Positions 23,792 through 36,462 of a stretch of DNA of 64,000 nt are shown in pieces. The translations under genes and the position numbers were made by a program. Below the pieces are notes generated by a model. It searched no databases, was not told the origin of the DNA, and saw nothing but the letters and a program-made list of their open reading frames with translations. Source of the DNA: Angiostrongylus vasorum (taxonomy: Eukaryota; Nematoda; Chromadorea; Rhabditida; Metastrongylidae); contig JADANN010000339.1 of NCBI GenBank assembly GCA_018806985.1, positions 310,001 through 374,000 of the forward strand, in the 5' to 3' direction. Position 1 is the stretch's first letter. Every line of letters begins with the position of its first letter.

Positions 23792-24480
23792 CTTTTTAAC
23801 TCGTTATATTTCGTCTTACTGCCAGAAATTGGTACGATATGTACCAAACCAAGGCACGATAGCATGTACAACGTCTGCATACTCCTTAACTGAAAAACCA
23901 TGTTGAACTTCATCTACTAGAAAACACCGCATTCCCCACACATCCGTGTAGTGGAGAGAAATGTGATAGCACAATGCAAGGAAGTAAAACCATAAATAGA
24001 TTAACGGTCTATCACACACTATTTTTCATACAGCAAAGGCTACCTTTCTTTGAGCGTGTTACACAGAGGATATCATTACGAACAGAGATTGTTTCCTTGA
24101 GAAAACGTACTCATGTAAGAGAATTCCTTTGCAATCTTAACATCTATAAATGGAATGCTTCAATCGAAAAAAGTTGGGTCAAGCCTTGCTTTAGCTATTT
24201 AGCGGCTATAAACTGAACAGCTATGGCAAGGACGTAATTGAAAACTATGTCGAAATTTGCAAAGGAATCCGACCATCACTAGTTTCGCTCACATAAAAGA
24301 CTATCTAGGCTTACGACTTGAAGACTACAAATCGTATCCACTTGTTAAGACAGTTTATCCTCCCGTTATTCCATTACCATGCGAAATTACAAGCATTATC
24401 GGTTCCATGCACCATCTGATAGTTAGAGAAACATGGTTTTTATAGAATCTTCATGCATTAGCACAAATCCTTACTGGATA
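23792..24480. other. upstream of lipase model, no exon recognised
   Basis: The lipase first exon with a signal peptide would be expected here on the minus strand but could not be identified. The minus frame at 23816-24019 has a hydrophobic start but no acceptable junction. Confidence 0.35.
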
Positions 24481-24484
24481 AACT

Positions 24485-24830
24485 ATGAATAGTTTTAACC
24501 TTTTTATTTCACTGCCTACTCTTTTTTGATGGCAGGGTATATTGCGAAATATAACTTCAAAGAAGCTGAGATATTTGCAAAACTCTGGACCGCAGGTGCC
24601 TAAGGTGGGGAACGAACGCGCTATTGTCCTTTCCGGTGAGTAACGCGTTCACCACCACACCATGCGGGTCCTTCGCTTCGCCTGTCTCTCAGCGATTTCT
24701 ATCGATCTTTTTGCATTCACCAATCACCCAGTCAACGGGATTGATCTAGGGAGCCCAAATCGGCATTGAACCCAGTTAAGCTGAGGCTACAGTTATAATC
24801 ACAATCTTAACCTTTTTATTTTACTGCCTA
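24485..24830 (+). repeat. F2 repeat, well preserved copy
   Basis: Begins in CCTTTTTATTTCACTGCCTA, continues through GGCAGGGTATATTGCGAAAT, the tRNA-like middle with AACGCGTTCACCACCACAC, and AGTTAAGCTGAGGCTACAG. A second CCTTTTTATTTTACTGCCTA at 24810 suggests an adjoining partial copy. Confidence 0.82.
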
Positions 24831-25505
24831 CTCTTTGAATAGTTTTTTTGTTCTGAGTAAACTACAAACAACACTTATATAATAGGCTACTCACTATAGT
24901 CGTAGTACTTAGAAATATGCGGGTTCAAAACTGTAGTGAACCACTCTTGAACTTACTACAATGAAGTGTGTATAGGTCATTGAATGCTGAACTCTTCCTC
25001 TCAACCCTTTCAATCCCTGAATGGTTCAGAACATATGCATAAGGTAGAGGTTGTTCAAGGAACAGCGCAATGCATGAAGCCATATCATCACCTTCATTTC
25101 TAAAATGCAAGTTCCATTTCTCGCTCTATGACCAGTTCTCCACCGCATTTGTGACGATAATTGTCAAACCTCCTGTTCCACGTAAGTGTAGACGAGCAAA
25201 TGTTTTAAGTAGTTGCCGAGCCCTCATGACTTAGGAATTTGTTTAAAATACAATGCCATTAATTACTGACCTAACCACAAACACTCCCTTACTTTTACTT
25301 CTGAAAAAAGCAATAGAATTCTTAATAACGTACTGATAATTAGAACCAGACAATAATTAGGAAGAACTATGATTTCCCCCAAAGATCAGCTATGAGACGT
25401 AACAGTTTCATCGCCACTACCACAATGGCTGAGATTACATTTGAATACCATTGCACTACTATTTGTCTTTGAGTACGGAAAACATAATTAATAAAAAGAT
25501 ATAAT
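24831..25505. other. intergenic, nothing recognised
   Basis: No exon, RNA or shared repeat seen. Confidence 0.4.
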
Positions 25506-25940
25506 CACAATGATGATGAGATATTTGTAAAACTCCTTAACCGCAGGGTGTCTGCGCTTGGGAACAAACGAGCTATCACCCTTTTCGGGGATAACGCGTT
25601 CACCACCACACCATGTGGGTCCTTCGTTTCGCCTGTCTCTCAGCTAGTTCTATCGATCTTTTGCCATCAGCAATGACCCGACAACGGGATTGATCTGGGG
25701 AGCCCACATCGGCATTGAACTCAGTTAAGCTGAGGCTATAGTTATAATCACAATTTTAACCTTTTACTTACTGCCTACTCTTTTTGATTGCTATATAGGG
25801 GTCCAGAGTTTTGCAAATATCTCAGCTTCGTTAAAGTTATATTTCGCTATATAGGGTCCAGAGTTTTGCAAATATCTCAGCTTCGTTGAAGTTATATCTC
25901 GCAATATACCCTGCCATCAAAAAAGAGTAGGCAGTAAGTA
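25505..25940. repeat. F2 fold-back element with tandemly duplicated right end
   Basis: The body runs forward from GATATTTGTAAAACTCCTTA to AAGCTGAGGCTATAGTTATA. The inverted right end is present twice (about 25790-25847 and 25849-25910), each reading GTCCAGAGTTTTGCAAATAT then CTCAGCTTCGTT. Ends in CCCTGCCATCAAAAAAGAGT. Confidence 0.8.
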
Positions 25941-26394
25941 AAGAAGGTTCACAATCAACTTTGTTGAGAATATATGGTGTAATATTAAATTACGGGAAGA
26001 AATAGAAACGTTCAATGAATTAGACGTCATCCCCATATGCCGTGTTCGAGCTTCTCAGGCAAGTCATTGTTCAAGCAACAGAGAGCAAACTCCATACACA
26101 CCTTTATATTCACTACTATGATATGCCGATTGACATATAAGCCACACTCTGAAATTTTATGCAGTAGTCACAGAGCTCTAGAATGATGTCTGGAACGTCC
26201 AATTACAAAATATCCGAAAGCACACGAATATTTCTCTTGATCGACAAGTTGCAAGAATTATACGCGTTTAACTTCATCCAATCCTATTTGCAGCTAAAAA
26301 GCCGATTTCAAAAACCATAGTGATACTCATTGACTAATGTTACTAATAGAAATGGCTTTATGGACAGAGATTGCTAGGGGAACACTTTGATACT

Positions 26395-26770
26395 TGCTTG
26401 ATGCTTGATACTTGAACGGCCCGTTCTCACTAGTTGTGCGGGCCTCAGCATAATCACCATTTTTCAGAGATTTGCTGGTTAAGCCATTGTGGTTACCTGG
26501 AATCCCGAGGACAGACTGGTCAAGGTCTGCCCCCAGGTCGTCACCACGACAGGCAGTCGCAGCCCCTTGTGGCCCAAAGGGAGATTTACCACCATGCGAC
26601 TTCGATACCAAGACGGTGGTGGATACTGGTATTGGTTTACTCTTAGCCAGGCTTCCTGATGGAAACGCGGACTCCTTCTCAGCTTGGGAGACCCTACCGC
26701 TGTACATCGCAGTCCGACACCCAGGAACACCTCCCACCCACGATGAGGCGGTAAACCGTGGGGAGCACTA
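26395..26770 (-). repeat. dispersed repeat family F1, copy 5
   Basis: From GATACTTGAACGGCCCGTTC to GATGAGGCGGTAAACCGTGG. It carries a 136-codon open frame (26327-26737, minus) matching the frame of copy 4, with an upstream SAFPSGSLAKSKPIPVST-like segment. There is no independent sign that it is a gene. Confidence 0.82.
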
Positions 26771-26774
26771 GGGA

Positions 26775-27725
26775 ACAACACAAATTGAAAATATGTTTGG
26801 GTCCTCTATAAAGAACTTAACTATCTAGATACCCACCAGAAAAAAGTGCAAATATCAAGCATATTTCTAGAGGCAGCAGCCACAAAATTGAAGCACGAAG
26901 TATGATTCTTGCGCCTTAATATATTGCTGTTCCAACTGTACACCATCGAACGGTCACTACTTGGGGGTTGGCACAACTGTTTAAATTTACATATGTCGTA
27001 ACAATGAACTATGTTTGTGGGTAGTGGAAACAACAATTATTATTGAATATAATTTAGCCCAATGAGGTTTTTATCTAAAAACTTTATTTAATGACGTTAT
27101 GTTTTTTAATGTATAAGCTGGAAAATGGAAAGCGTTCAGTTTGGGACCTGAGCTTGCCATTTTGGAATCAATCTCTACGCTTTCCTTACTCTTTACGTGA
27201 TCAGACGATTAGGACAAAAGTACTTTTTGACCAATAAAAAGTAGCTCGCATCCTCTCCGAAAGACATTTCCGATCGATTTTACAATTTAAATAACTGTAA
27301 ATCAGCTAGTCAAATAGTCGTTATTCTAATGAAAACATTTCAGTCACTACGCGGAAAACGTTCCTACCCTTTAAAATGGCGTGAATCCGGTTTTTGGTGA
27401 ATAGCTGAAATTCCGCTCACATGGCAGTCTGCAGATGCGACCGAAAACTACGCTCTGTCATCATTCAGAATGTCGTCGAAAAGAGAAAAATTGACCCTCA
27501 CACGAGGAACACAAAAGAAGGAAGTTCACTAGTATCTGAACTTCGAGGCTATCTAATAAAAAGAGCCCAAATCAGTCAAACACTAAGCCAAGGTGTTGCA
27601 CCTACCACGAAAAAAGCAACCCGAAAATCATAACCAATTGTCTAACTACCCAAAAAATAGGTAATAAGCGAATAGGAACCTTTGTAGATGGACAATAAAT
27701 AAACAGTTCTTTCTGGGGCTCTCGT
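26775..27725. other. intergenic, one unsupported open frame
   Basis: The plus frame 27421-27633 (70 codons, lysine and arginine rich, ending KKATRKS) has no domain or flanking splice sites. Nothing else recognised. Confidence 0.35.
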
Positions 27726-27729
27726 GTTA

Positions 27730-28040
27730 TCCAATGCATCAACAGACGTCCTAGCTTTGCGTTTCTCTAAGTCAGTTTTTCTTGCTCCAGCAGTGCTATC
27801 AACAATCACCTGTCAACAGCAATGTTCTGGTGGAACCAATCGGCATTGAACACAATTAAGCTATAGCTGCAGTCGAAATCATAAGGTTTTAACTTTAACG
27901 GAAAGCGTAATCCAGGGTTCGAAGCCCAAATAATGCTCCAAGTTCTATTCACACTTCAGCATCGTTGTAATTGTATTTCACACTATATCCCGCTATGAAG
28001 AGAGGAAAAAAGATTGGGCCGTAAATGGAAGTGAAACAAG
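27730..28040. repeat. F2 repeat, diverged
   Basis: Contains CCAATCGGCATTGAACACAA, AATTAAGCTATAGCTGCAG and an inverted end with CAGCATCGTTGTAATTGTAT then ATCCCGCTATGAAGAG. Confidence 0.65.
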
Positions 28041-28816
28041 TCCACAATTCTTTTTAAAGTGGTTTCCCTTTCCAATTGAACTTCCCTGGGATAACAACTG
28101 CAAAATGTATATCAGAATGACAGTGTCTTTACCAGGAACCCCGTAAAACACCACTGACCACGACAACACCGTTACCACTTCCGTGTACAACATTGTTCCA
28201 ATCAGTGAATCGTCAGAAAAAAGCTGATTATTTATGGTATGTTTTGCACTTACTGCAAAAAGAAATGTAACAGAATTAATGTACTGATATTTAAACATGC
28301 AATATAGATTGTGATTGTTAGCGGTTTCAAATTCTACATGAAGTAAAGCATCAGGCTAGTTCTTTACAGGTGGCTCATCGGTAGGCATCACGACGTCAGA
28401 GGAATCATTTAGCAAAGAAATTACATATATTGGAAATATTCCAATTCTGCTGACGACTTGCTCTAGCAGATGAAAACAATAGACAGCATCGACATCGATT
28501 TCACTCTTAGAATTGGCCTTGGTCCTGTTCAAGCTCAAACTCACTGTTGCGTTTCAGGACTGAAAGTACGGAATGAATAGCTTGCTCATTTTATTTGTTT
28601 CACGATAGGAACATAAAGTAGTACATTCCATTATTCCATCTAATCCGATCCAAAGTGTGTCAATGACTTTTTGAATCCGAACCACTTCTTTAGAAGACGT
28701 TTTTCAACGAATTCGGACTCTAGTTGTATAAAAAAAAGCAATCTACGATTTTCATACTATGTTTGCTCGGTCTAGTACATTACTTGGTGTGCAATCGCTG
28801 AATTCATTGTGGGCAC

Positions 28817-28980
28817 ATGAATAGCGCTACTTTGGAAGGATCTGATTCACGAAGAAATAAATATTTACGAAATCCTCATGAGCAAGCAATTGCTAATAGT
28901 GGAGATTTTAGTGCGTCTCAGCAGAGTTATCTTAGGATTCCAGGGAGAACTATTCAATCAGCACTGGATATTATTAGTGT
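28817..28980 (+). CDS. candidate isolated exon, unknown protein
   Basis: An open stretch of about 55 codons starting MNSATLEGSDSRRNKYL and continuing through NPHEQAIANSGDFSASQQSY, with compositionally protein-like sequence. I do not recognise a family. No neighbouring exons in phase were found, so it may be chance or a fragment. Confidence 0.25.
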
Positions 28981-29364
28981 AGTTGAGTTACCGATGGGCT
29001 TGTGCAGTGAAGCCAATACCTGACCACCTTAATATGCAACACTTACAAGGCAGCAAAACCAATGGAGGGACTGCTGTAACTCACGCAACGTTCGAAATAG
29101 AACCGTCGATGTATCCAAGGGCATCATGTGATCCTACTCTTTGTTACGTTTCAATATCACCAGGACACTGCAAGTCATTGTATAACCAATATGCATTCAA
29201 ACATAGAGTCGAATGCATGACGCATTTCTAAACGAACGGGTCCAGCGCCGATTTGTGCTCACCAGATTATTCCCGTGAAGAGGTAAAAAACTGGCTGAGA
29301 AGGCAATACAAAGCAAGGGCTTCAGTGGTGCATATAGTGGGTGACACCGGATATGGTAAGCGCG

Positions 29365-29475
29365 AGTTCGAATTTGGCCTGCGGTCTGAGTTTGCAAATA
29401 TTTCAGCATCACTGTTGTTTTGAAAATAATACCCTGCCATGAAAAATAATAGGCAGTGATTAAGAAAATTCACCT
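29365..29475 (-). repeat. F2 end fragment
   Basis: TGCGGTCTGAGTTTGCAAAT then ATTTCAGCATCACTG and CCCTGCCATGAAAAATAATA, the inverted right end of the F2 family. Confidence 0.65.
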
Positions 29476-29982
29476 TTTATATTGAATTAGGCCATCGACA
29501 ATAGTGAAATTCAACAAGAAGCAAATTTGTTTGGTAAAGCCGGAACTGTCGAATTTGCATCGTCATAAACTTACCGTATTCTTATCGTGTACCATTTCAC
29601 AATTTACTTTTAACTGTGTTGTTTACCTGTATTGTACTGCAGATTCTTATCCACGACATGTTAACCACCCGAATAGGCCACACCTCTTCACGAAAAAAGC
29701 GAAGTAAGATCCTTAAACTATATCACTTACGCTGCTATAAAGGTTACCAGTGATAAGGACCGGAGCAGTGGCTTAAAAATCTTTTACAGTTTCTCTACCA
29801 TTAAGTAACATCTGCATATCCTCCTCAGTGTTTCGGAACTATCCTTTGAAGCTTAAACTAAGGTTTCTCTTTTAGATTTATAAATACTGGATGGAAACTA
29901 AAATGCCTGGACCTAAAGTTCTGCTCGTTGGCAAAAGTGTTAGTGAGAATGGTGATTTTAGGTAAAATGGAATTTCTTTAGA

Positions 29983-32734
29983 ATGCATATCGCCGTTCTG
30001 CTAAACATTGTTGGTGTGGCTACGGCAGCCATTCTTCAGCATTCCCTCACATGGCGCAAGCCAAAGAAGGTGCTAAAATCTGGTTCCGAAAGTTGTTTAA
30101 CTAGTTCCAATGAAACCTTTAGTTTTAACAGATAGAAATGATAGAGCGAGGGGAGCATGCCGCCTATGTCAAGTACTGCAATGCTCTGCGCTCATCATCA
30201 CTCATCGCTTCGACACAGCGGGTAAGAACAACTCTCATGACTTCCAAAATAGTCCGACAATTTCAGATAACACAACCAGGCCATCACATTGTGAAAAAAA
30301 AATTGTATAAGAAATAGTTGAGATACTTTTTTATGATCCCGATAAGTAATCATACATTCAGGTTGCAACCCTAGCATTCCTTTGTCAACTTTTTTTCCCT
30401 GAACTGAAAAACCAAAGTCGTTCCACAGCGTAAATAACCTTTTGCAGCACTTGGAAGATGAAAGCAAAGTATGAATACATTAGTGCAAAGCAAAACAAGC
30501 GGGTGTGCTTATACGGCCACAAAATGTGTCCTGTATGTCATTTCCTCCAAAACAACGAAATAAGCTGACCTGAATGTGAACGGGAGGTGATTTGACGTCG
30601 CCTTCCCTCATTTATAGTAAACACATCTAGCCCGGCAAGCTCCCCACAACTTCCTCCAACCTTTTCGCAGTATGTCCTGCTGTTCATCGCCTTCCAGAGA
30701 ACGCAGCTTATAGTTATTGCTACTACAGCGAGCAGATTTTTTATTGCTCTTCTGTCGACTGACGCGACATTTTATGGAATAAGGGCCGAGAAATTTTACG
30801 ATCATACGATTGATGCATTTCTTCAAGGTGCTTGACTACGGAGACTTTGAATATGTCGGTAACATCACAATCGGCACACCAGATCAGCAGTTCACCGTCG
30901 TACTTGACACCGGATCGGCTTTCCTCTGGATTCCCGGAAGTGCTTGCGAGTGAGTGCTTGTGGGTACCTTTATCGAAACCTGCTTAAAATTTAAGCACAA
31001 TCGATCCATGAGTTCCAAAAATTGCGCTCCATCTTCAAGCATTTTTTTGCAGGAAAAACTGCTATGAATTTTTTTCAGGCACCTGATTAATTTTTATAAT
31101 CACGAAATGGAATCATATGCCAGTTTTGGCAATACCTTATGAAAGAACATAATGTGAAGTGCAACCACAATGACACCTAGATATTTGCAATACTTGGGCC
31201 AAGCTCAGACCTAATCGCGATTACACTTTCCTGGGGTTCACGTGTTACGCACGACGCCACTGAAGCCCTCGTTCCACCTTTCTCTCACCATTCTTTCTAA
31301 ATGTCGTACATAATATCATAATATAGTCATACATTCGTTTTTATTTGGAAAGTATTTACGGTTGCTACTAAAAAAAATTGGTCATAATGTAATATTCATC
31401 ATCGCTTTTTTTGTCACTCATGCGATGGCAAGCATAAGTTTGAATCGGGATCATCGAGCACATTTGTGGAAAGCAATGTGACCTGGTCAATAGAATATGG
31501 AACTGGACAAGCCAGAGGGGTTTTGGGAACAGATATAATGAAGGTTAGTGACATAGCATTGCATGTTGGCACCCTTTCCACTCTGTTTTTCTTTGTAGCA
31601 GTTTTTCTTTAGTTCGGTGGTCAGGATGAACAGCAACTACTGGTTCCGAATACTACCTTTGGTCTAGCTGAACATATATCCTCGGACTTTAAAAATGTTG
31701 GTGAACGTTTCAGACAATTAATGTTTTTGCAATTGCACTTCGCTGCAGGATCCTACCGACGGAATCCTCGGTCTCGCTTTCGCTCCAAGCTCTGTGGAAA
31801 ACGTTGTGCCGCCACTCATTAATGCCATTAATCAAGGTACAAAAACTACGAAAACCTCTTTGTTGAAGACTACTAACTAGTTCACACTAAGGTTTGCTTG
31901 ATGAGCCACTTTTCACTGTATGGATGGAGCACAGAGGGAAGCTAACGGCAGTTCCTGGAGGCATATTCACTTACGGTGCAATTGACACTGAAAACTGTGG
32001 AGAAGTTATCGCTTACGAGCATCTAACATCTGATACGTCGTACCAGTATCTGGTTGGGTGACATACAAAAGTTAAAGGATTCCTGAATATTTGTGTTCTG
32101 TGAAGCAAATTTTTTTGAGATGTACTGCATTGGATTGGGATTATTCAAGTATCCACAGGTTTACGAAGTTAGTTCCGACACTGGAGCATCATTCATCAGC
32201 GGACCACAGTCTGTCACGGATCTGCTTGCAAAAGCTGCTGGAGCTGTAGTATGAACTTAGTTTTTAGGTTTCTTTAACCTTAAGTGCAGAATCTAACAAG
32301 TTGTTCCACTCTAGTACATCGAAGCCGAGAAAGCATACATGATAGAATGCGACGTAACCCCACCCAGTCTTGACATATCAATCGGTTATAATGTGTATTC
32401 CGTCACCTACGTAAACTATATTGTACCTGTGAGTTTCATTGTAGATTTCACGCTCATTTATTTGCTGACCTACTACAGCATCTTTGGTTTTCCTTGGAAA
32501 GCTATTGCGATCTATTTATTGCTTCTCTTGCAGTAGCAGTTACTAGGAATTTAGGTGGAAGATAACAAATGTATCTTCGCAGTTTCTTCATTCGTCTCTG
32601 GTGGCTTCGGACCGGCTTGGCTTCTCGGCGATCCATTCATTCGTCAATACTGCAACATTTTCAATATCGGAGAAAAAGAAAATTGGATTTGCACCGTCAC
32701 TTCAGAAGTAAAAAAACCATCGAATAAAGAATAA
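29983..32734 (+). CDS. secreted pepsin-like aspartic protease, paralogue A
   Basis: Family A1 endopeptidase; hookworm members are secreted and digest host haemoglobin and tissue protein. Exons: 29983-30069 (signal [17 protein letters not shown]), 30132-30221 (propeptide), 30828-30949 ([10 protein letters not shown], first DTGS, FLWIPG), about 31414-31543 ([16 protein letters not shown]), 31613-31696, 31749-31836 (DGILGLAF), 31892-32052 ([11 protein letters not shown]), 32120-32248 (second site SDTGASFI), 32315-32428, 32555-32734 ([15 protein letters not shown]). Joined, 394 aa, all phases consistent if exon 4 begins at 31414. That boundary has TTTTTTTG instead of an AG acceptor, and the next AG (31432) shifts the frame to a stop. 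So splicing there is non-canonical, the allele is defective, or the base is an error. AATAAA overlaps the stop codon. An F2 fragment lies in intron 3. Confidence 0.85.
31165..31300 (+). repeat. F2 fragment in intron 3 of protease A
   Basis: GACACCTAGATATTTGCAAT and CGTTCCACCTTTCTCTCACC match diverged F2 blocks. Confidence 0.5.
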
Positions 32735-33954
32735 ACGCATTTAATATCGTTCATAGGATATAACATCCACCTTTAGTCTTATCTGGCTAGTCCGGCTATG
32801 GTCTGGTAGGACTTTGAATACAAAAACGATTCAGTCGAGTTTTAACATCCATAAAGAAAGGCTGAGAGACAAACGCGTCTTTTGAAACTCGAAATCCTTG
32901 CTTTCTATAGAATTTTAGACCAATCTGACCATGTCATCAGCCACTTTGTAGCTTCGACATGCATCTATTAACCAATGATTTTTCTGCTATACTTCTTTAC
33001 CATGTTTTATTTAAACTATTGGACATTCCACGACGCGTTTGTTTTTTCAAACTTCCCAGTGAAATACATCCTTCATTGCAAGAATTCAGTAATACATCTA
33101 CATTACAGTGATGAAACGCTAGCAACAGCCAGTTAGGGATGAAAAATGAGGCGAACAATTAAAATCGCTCATCCACCATTCAAAGACATTCATAAGAAAC
33201 TGAAAACCCTTGAGATGTTGGCGAGTTCACACGGAAACGAAAATCTTTGTTGATTCGGATGCGTGACAACGAACTTAATGAGCAAACTGTTGAAATCAGC
33301 ACAATATATGGAGGTGGGTCATATAAAATGGAGTGAACCTGGAAATGTGCGCATCGTCTGTGTTAACAATAAGACATCGGGAACATCAGCTCCATTTTTC
33401 CGTTTTAGTAGCCATAGCTAACAGGTGTGAGCCGTTCATTCGAGGAAAACTGGGAGAGTACTCGCGGTGAGGTTGGATAGAATTTTGCGGATAGTTCGTC
33501 AATCTCGCCATGAGTTACGCTGGAAATTATTGTTAAGAGGTGACGCCAAAGTCAGTAACTTGGTTGTTGTGAGAGAATTTACATACCAGATGTGGTTCAT
33601 TGGCGCAAGTACTACGTTGCCTTTTCACAACTATGCGTCCCTTCTTAGCTCACATTCCCAGAAACAATTACCACAAAATATGTTTGATTTACTGGTTCTG
33701 TAAAACAGCCTTGGCCCTCAGTCAACGCTAACTAATCAAAAAATACATGAAGGTTTGCCATGTCCGACGAAAACTTGAACGTAGTATTAGATGCAAGTTG
33801 TTGGCCGGAAACGTTTTATGGAAGTTAAGCTTCTGAGAATTTGTAAGCAATATCCTATTTCATTTTCTCCAGGCTTTACTCTATGGGTTTGAAAAGATAA
33901 CAGTGAGAGCATTTGATTCTTTCGTTATCAAGTATTGTGAGGATAAAGGTTAAA
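32735..33954. other. intergenic between proteases A and B, nothing recognised
   Basis: 3' flank of protease A. The plus frame 33467-33703 (78 codons) lacks splice or domain support. Confidence 0.4.
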
Positions 33955-34245
33955 GAGTAAGACGTCCAGCGGTGGTCAACGCTGTTCGATGCAACATGCT
34001 TTCGACGGCATCAGGAATGGCTGTGATTGGAATGGCGGCGATTGAATACATATCCGGCCGATGCAATGAATTGCGACGGCCAACAGATGCATTCGGCGTT
34101 TTTATCGTTATATACTGCCTGTTACCAGTTATTGATCTCTAAGGAATAGAAGGTTCGGCTAGAGCCGTGTGCTGAGCCGAACCAATGACCTCTCCTGTGT
34201 TTCAGGGTCTCTCTACCCACTACGCTACAGCTGCCTTTGTTTATT
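33955..34245 (-). mobile_element. tRNA-derived SINE, divergent subfamily
   Basis: The minus-strand head reads GGCAGCTGTAGCGTAGTGGG then TAGAGA (A box) and ATTGGTTCGGCTC (B box) at 34240-34180. The body matches the main SINE family (GCATTCGGCG, TATCCGGCCGATGCAATGA). Confidence 0.7.
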
Positions 34246-35555
34246 CGAAGACAACCAAAAAAACTTTGGTGTACGCTGCTGCAGGATTTTTAAGACTTTC
34301 TTCTACGGCTGTAGAAGCTCGTGAAAAAAAAGGGAAAAAAGTGTTCCTGAAGATCAGCTGATTATAAAAAGTTGTTCGTATGCTTGCAAGAATTCGTGCT
34401 CAATGCAAATCCAGTTTGAAATTGAAGCCATTTTGATGGAAGCACCCTTAATCTCATCAAGTGCAAAAAAGAAAAGCACTTCTAAGCGAAAATCAAGAAG
34501 CTTTGTCGGATGTCCTTCCTGTTAAAGTTTGTCGTTAAGAACGGCGCTTGCTTTCCAAATGGTGACCTTAATTTGTATTTTTTATCATATAACCCACCTT
34601 CACATGTTTAGCAGATAGAGGTGCGTTCTTCGTCTTGTTTGTTGTATTGTATATATTGTCCGCAAGGGTCTTCAAATTAGCTTCAGACGAGTAGTTACGC
34701 CTGAGCACAATAATTTTGTCTTCACTGTCGAGTGCAAGCCAGACGCTATTCTTTCTTCCATCTATCCCTCGATGTTTTGTCCATTTGCAAGGACTACATG
34801 CAGTTGCTGGCTTTTATGAAATGATAAGAGGTTTTATCGACAATTTATTATCTACGTGTCGAATTTGGTAGAATTACGGCTTAGTTAGGCTGGACATGCA
34901 ACGAAGAGTGCAGGAATATCTTGCAATACAGAAGAGGCCCTAGATTTGACCCAACGCTGTGGGCCAACCATGCGTTCTTGCACCGAAGCAGGCAAACAAA
35001 TGTAGCGCTTGTTGGCCGGATCAGTGGCAAGAAGTGGTGGGATCTGCATGGCAGATCTGAAAGTCGTGTGAAAAATCACGCTGAAAACCATAGTAATTTT
35101 TAGGATAAACCAATGTGACGAATCAAAGTACTAAGACTTGTAGTGTCACACTTCTGCTAGAATGCCCTTGAAACTAGTTTTGAATAGAAGCGAGTAGCTC
35201 GGGTTCGTGAATGTATGGCATATGATATTTCGGCTGTCATAGCAATAATTCGTAGATAAAAAATTTTCAGTTTGTTCATGGTTTGGAATTGTTAGTGGAC
35301 TTTATTCCCATCCAGTTAATCGTGTTTTCAATAGTACAACGAATTTTTAAAAAATATTTGTGCTCGGCTACAGTGCAGTGCTTTGTCGTCAACATGGCGG
35401 CTTATATCTGATAAAGCACGAGTAAAAAGAACAAAATTACTTCACTATTGTGAAATTCCTACTGATAACTGAGACAAAGACATAAGTCTATGAGACACAT
35501 GCATCAGTGATGGAGATCTTGGACAGTTGTAACGTATTCCACTTCTTTCCCTTCG
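34246..35555. other. intergenic, nothing recognised
   Basis: No exon or shared repeat identified. The overlapping open frames at 34885-35103 on both strands are mirror images of the same GC-richer patch and are not supported. Confidence 0.4.
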
Positions 35556-35557
35556 AT

Positions 35558-35830
35558 AAGCTTACACGAGGTTGATAAACAGTTTTATTCCGCCAACGTT
35601 TCGACATCTTCGTCTTCATCAGGGCAAACGATCCGAGTCGATAGCCCACGGTTCCTCTTCGTCTCGATATAACACGTCTTCGCCTTCGTATCGAGTTGTG
35701 TCTTCCTCAGCGGAACATTTCTCGAATGAGGCACACTCGCTCGGTGATGCCCTTTTATGCAGGATGCTGACGGTTGATAGTTGTGATTGCCCGGTGATAG
35801 TTACTTACCTGTTTTTCTCGGGCAATCAAC
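35558..35830. mobile_element. family H element, left end with best hammerhead-like motif
   Basis: Starts AAGCTTACACGAGGTTGATA, the family terminus. Then the hammerhead-like motif (minus, 35592-35625), CGATCCGAGTCGATAG and CGTATCGAGTTGTGTC, also present at 38640-38660 and 60135. The right end is not clear; the copy may be truncated. Confidence 0.62.
35592..35625 (-). ncRNA. hammerhead-ribozyme-like motif, intact core
   Basis: Minus strand: GCC (stem I), core CTGATGA, A, GAC-loop GAAGAT-GTC (stem II), GAAAC, GTT (cleavage triplet GUU, stem III only ACGU), GGC (stem I). All invariant hammerhead core bases are present. Of the copies in this window this is the one most likely to be active, probably as a dimer because stem III is minimal. 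Confidence 0.65.
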
Positions 35831-36168
35831 CAAACAGAAGTCGGTATCACTATCAGCTGGCAAAGAGCAACAACAATACTTCAAAAAATTTTTTAAAAAT
35901 CTAAAACTTCAAACTTTTCAAGTATTTCAAAGAAGTAATCTATTTCAGTTAGTATCGTAGGACGATGGTATTTCGGATGCGAGTACAGAAGATACGTGAA
36001 TCAATCGAAACAACATCGAGTCCATAATCTTTTGCCGTCAACAGAATTATTATGCAGTTACTAATAGAAAGTAGGAACCACAAAAAAATTTTTTCCTAGG
36101 ATCATCGTATTGCTGGAAAGAAGGAGCTGCAGCCGGTGAAGTCTTCCACCTATTTTCTCACTTGTATA

Positions 36169-36462
36169 AAAAAAGGATAAAGCTCTCAGCGTTGATCAAT
36201 CCTTGAAGGATGCTCCATGCATTCAACTTCATTAAGTATCGTTGGAGGTGAATGAATGCATATCTGTTCTTCACAATGACTCGCAGTGGTTTACCGATCT
36301 ATCGAGCCAGTGCTGCTATCCTCCCAGACAGGTCTGCTACCAATTTGCCAACCCCGGAGGGATGGAACGTTTGGTGGGCCATGGGCGAGGGGATCGATTC
36401 CACGTGTGTGCCGCAGTGTCGCCTCCAACCACTGCGCCACACGCGCCCATCATACTTGTATG
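36169..36462 (-). mobile_element. tRNA-derived SINE, copy 5
   Basis: Complete: tail AAAAAAAGGATAAAGCTCTC at 36169, head end CACTGCGCCACACGCGCCC at about 36450. It generates the open frames in three registers at 36242-36482, which are not genes. Confidence 0.85.

Noticed and set aside
33955..34245. Functional tRNA gene on the minus strand
   Set aside because: A and B boxes are present, but the sequence continues into the SINE body and no closing acceptor stem is visible.
34921..35103. Plus-strand frame opposite a minus-strand frame of similar length
   Set aside because: No domain, signal peptide or splice sites; mirror-image frames are expected in GC-richer patches.
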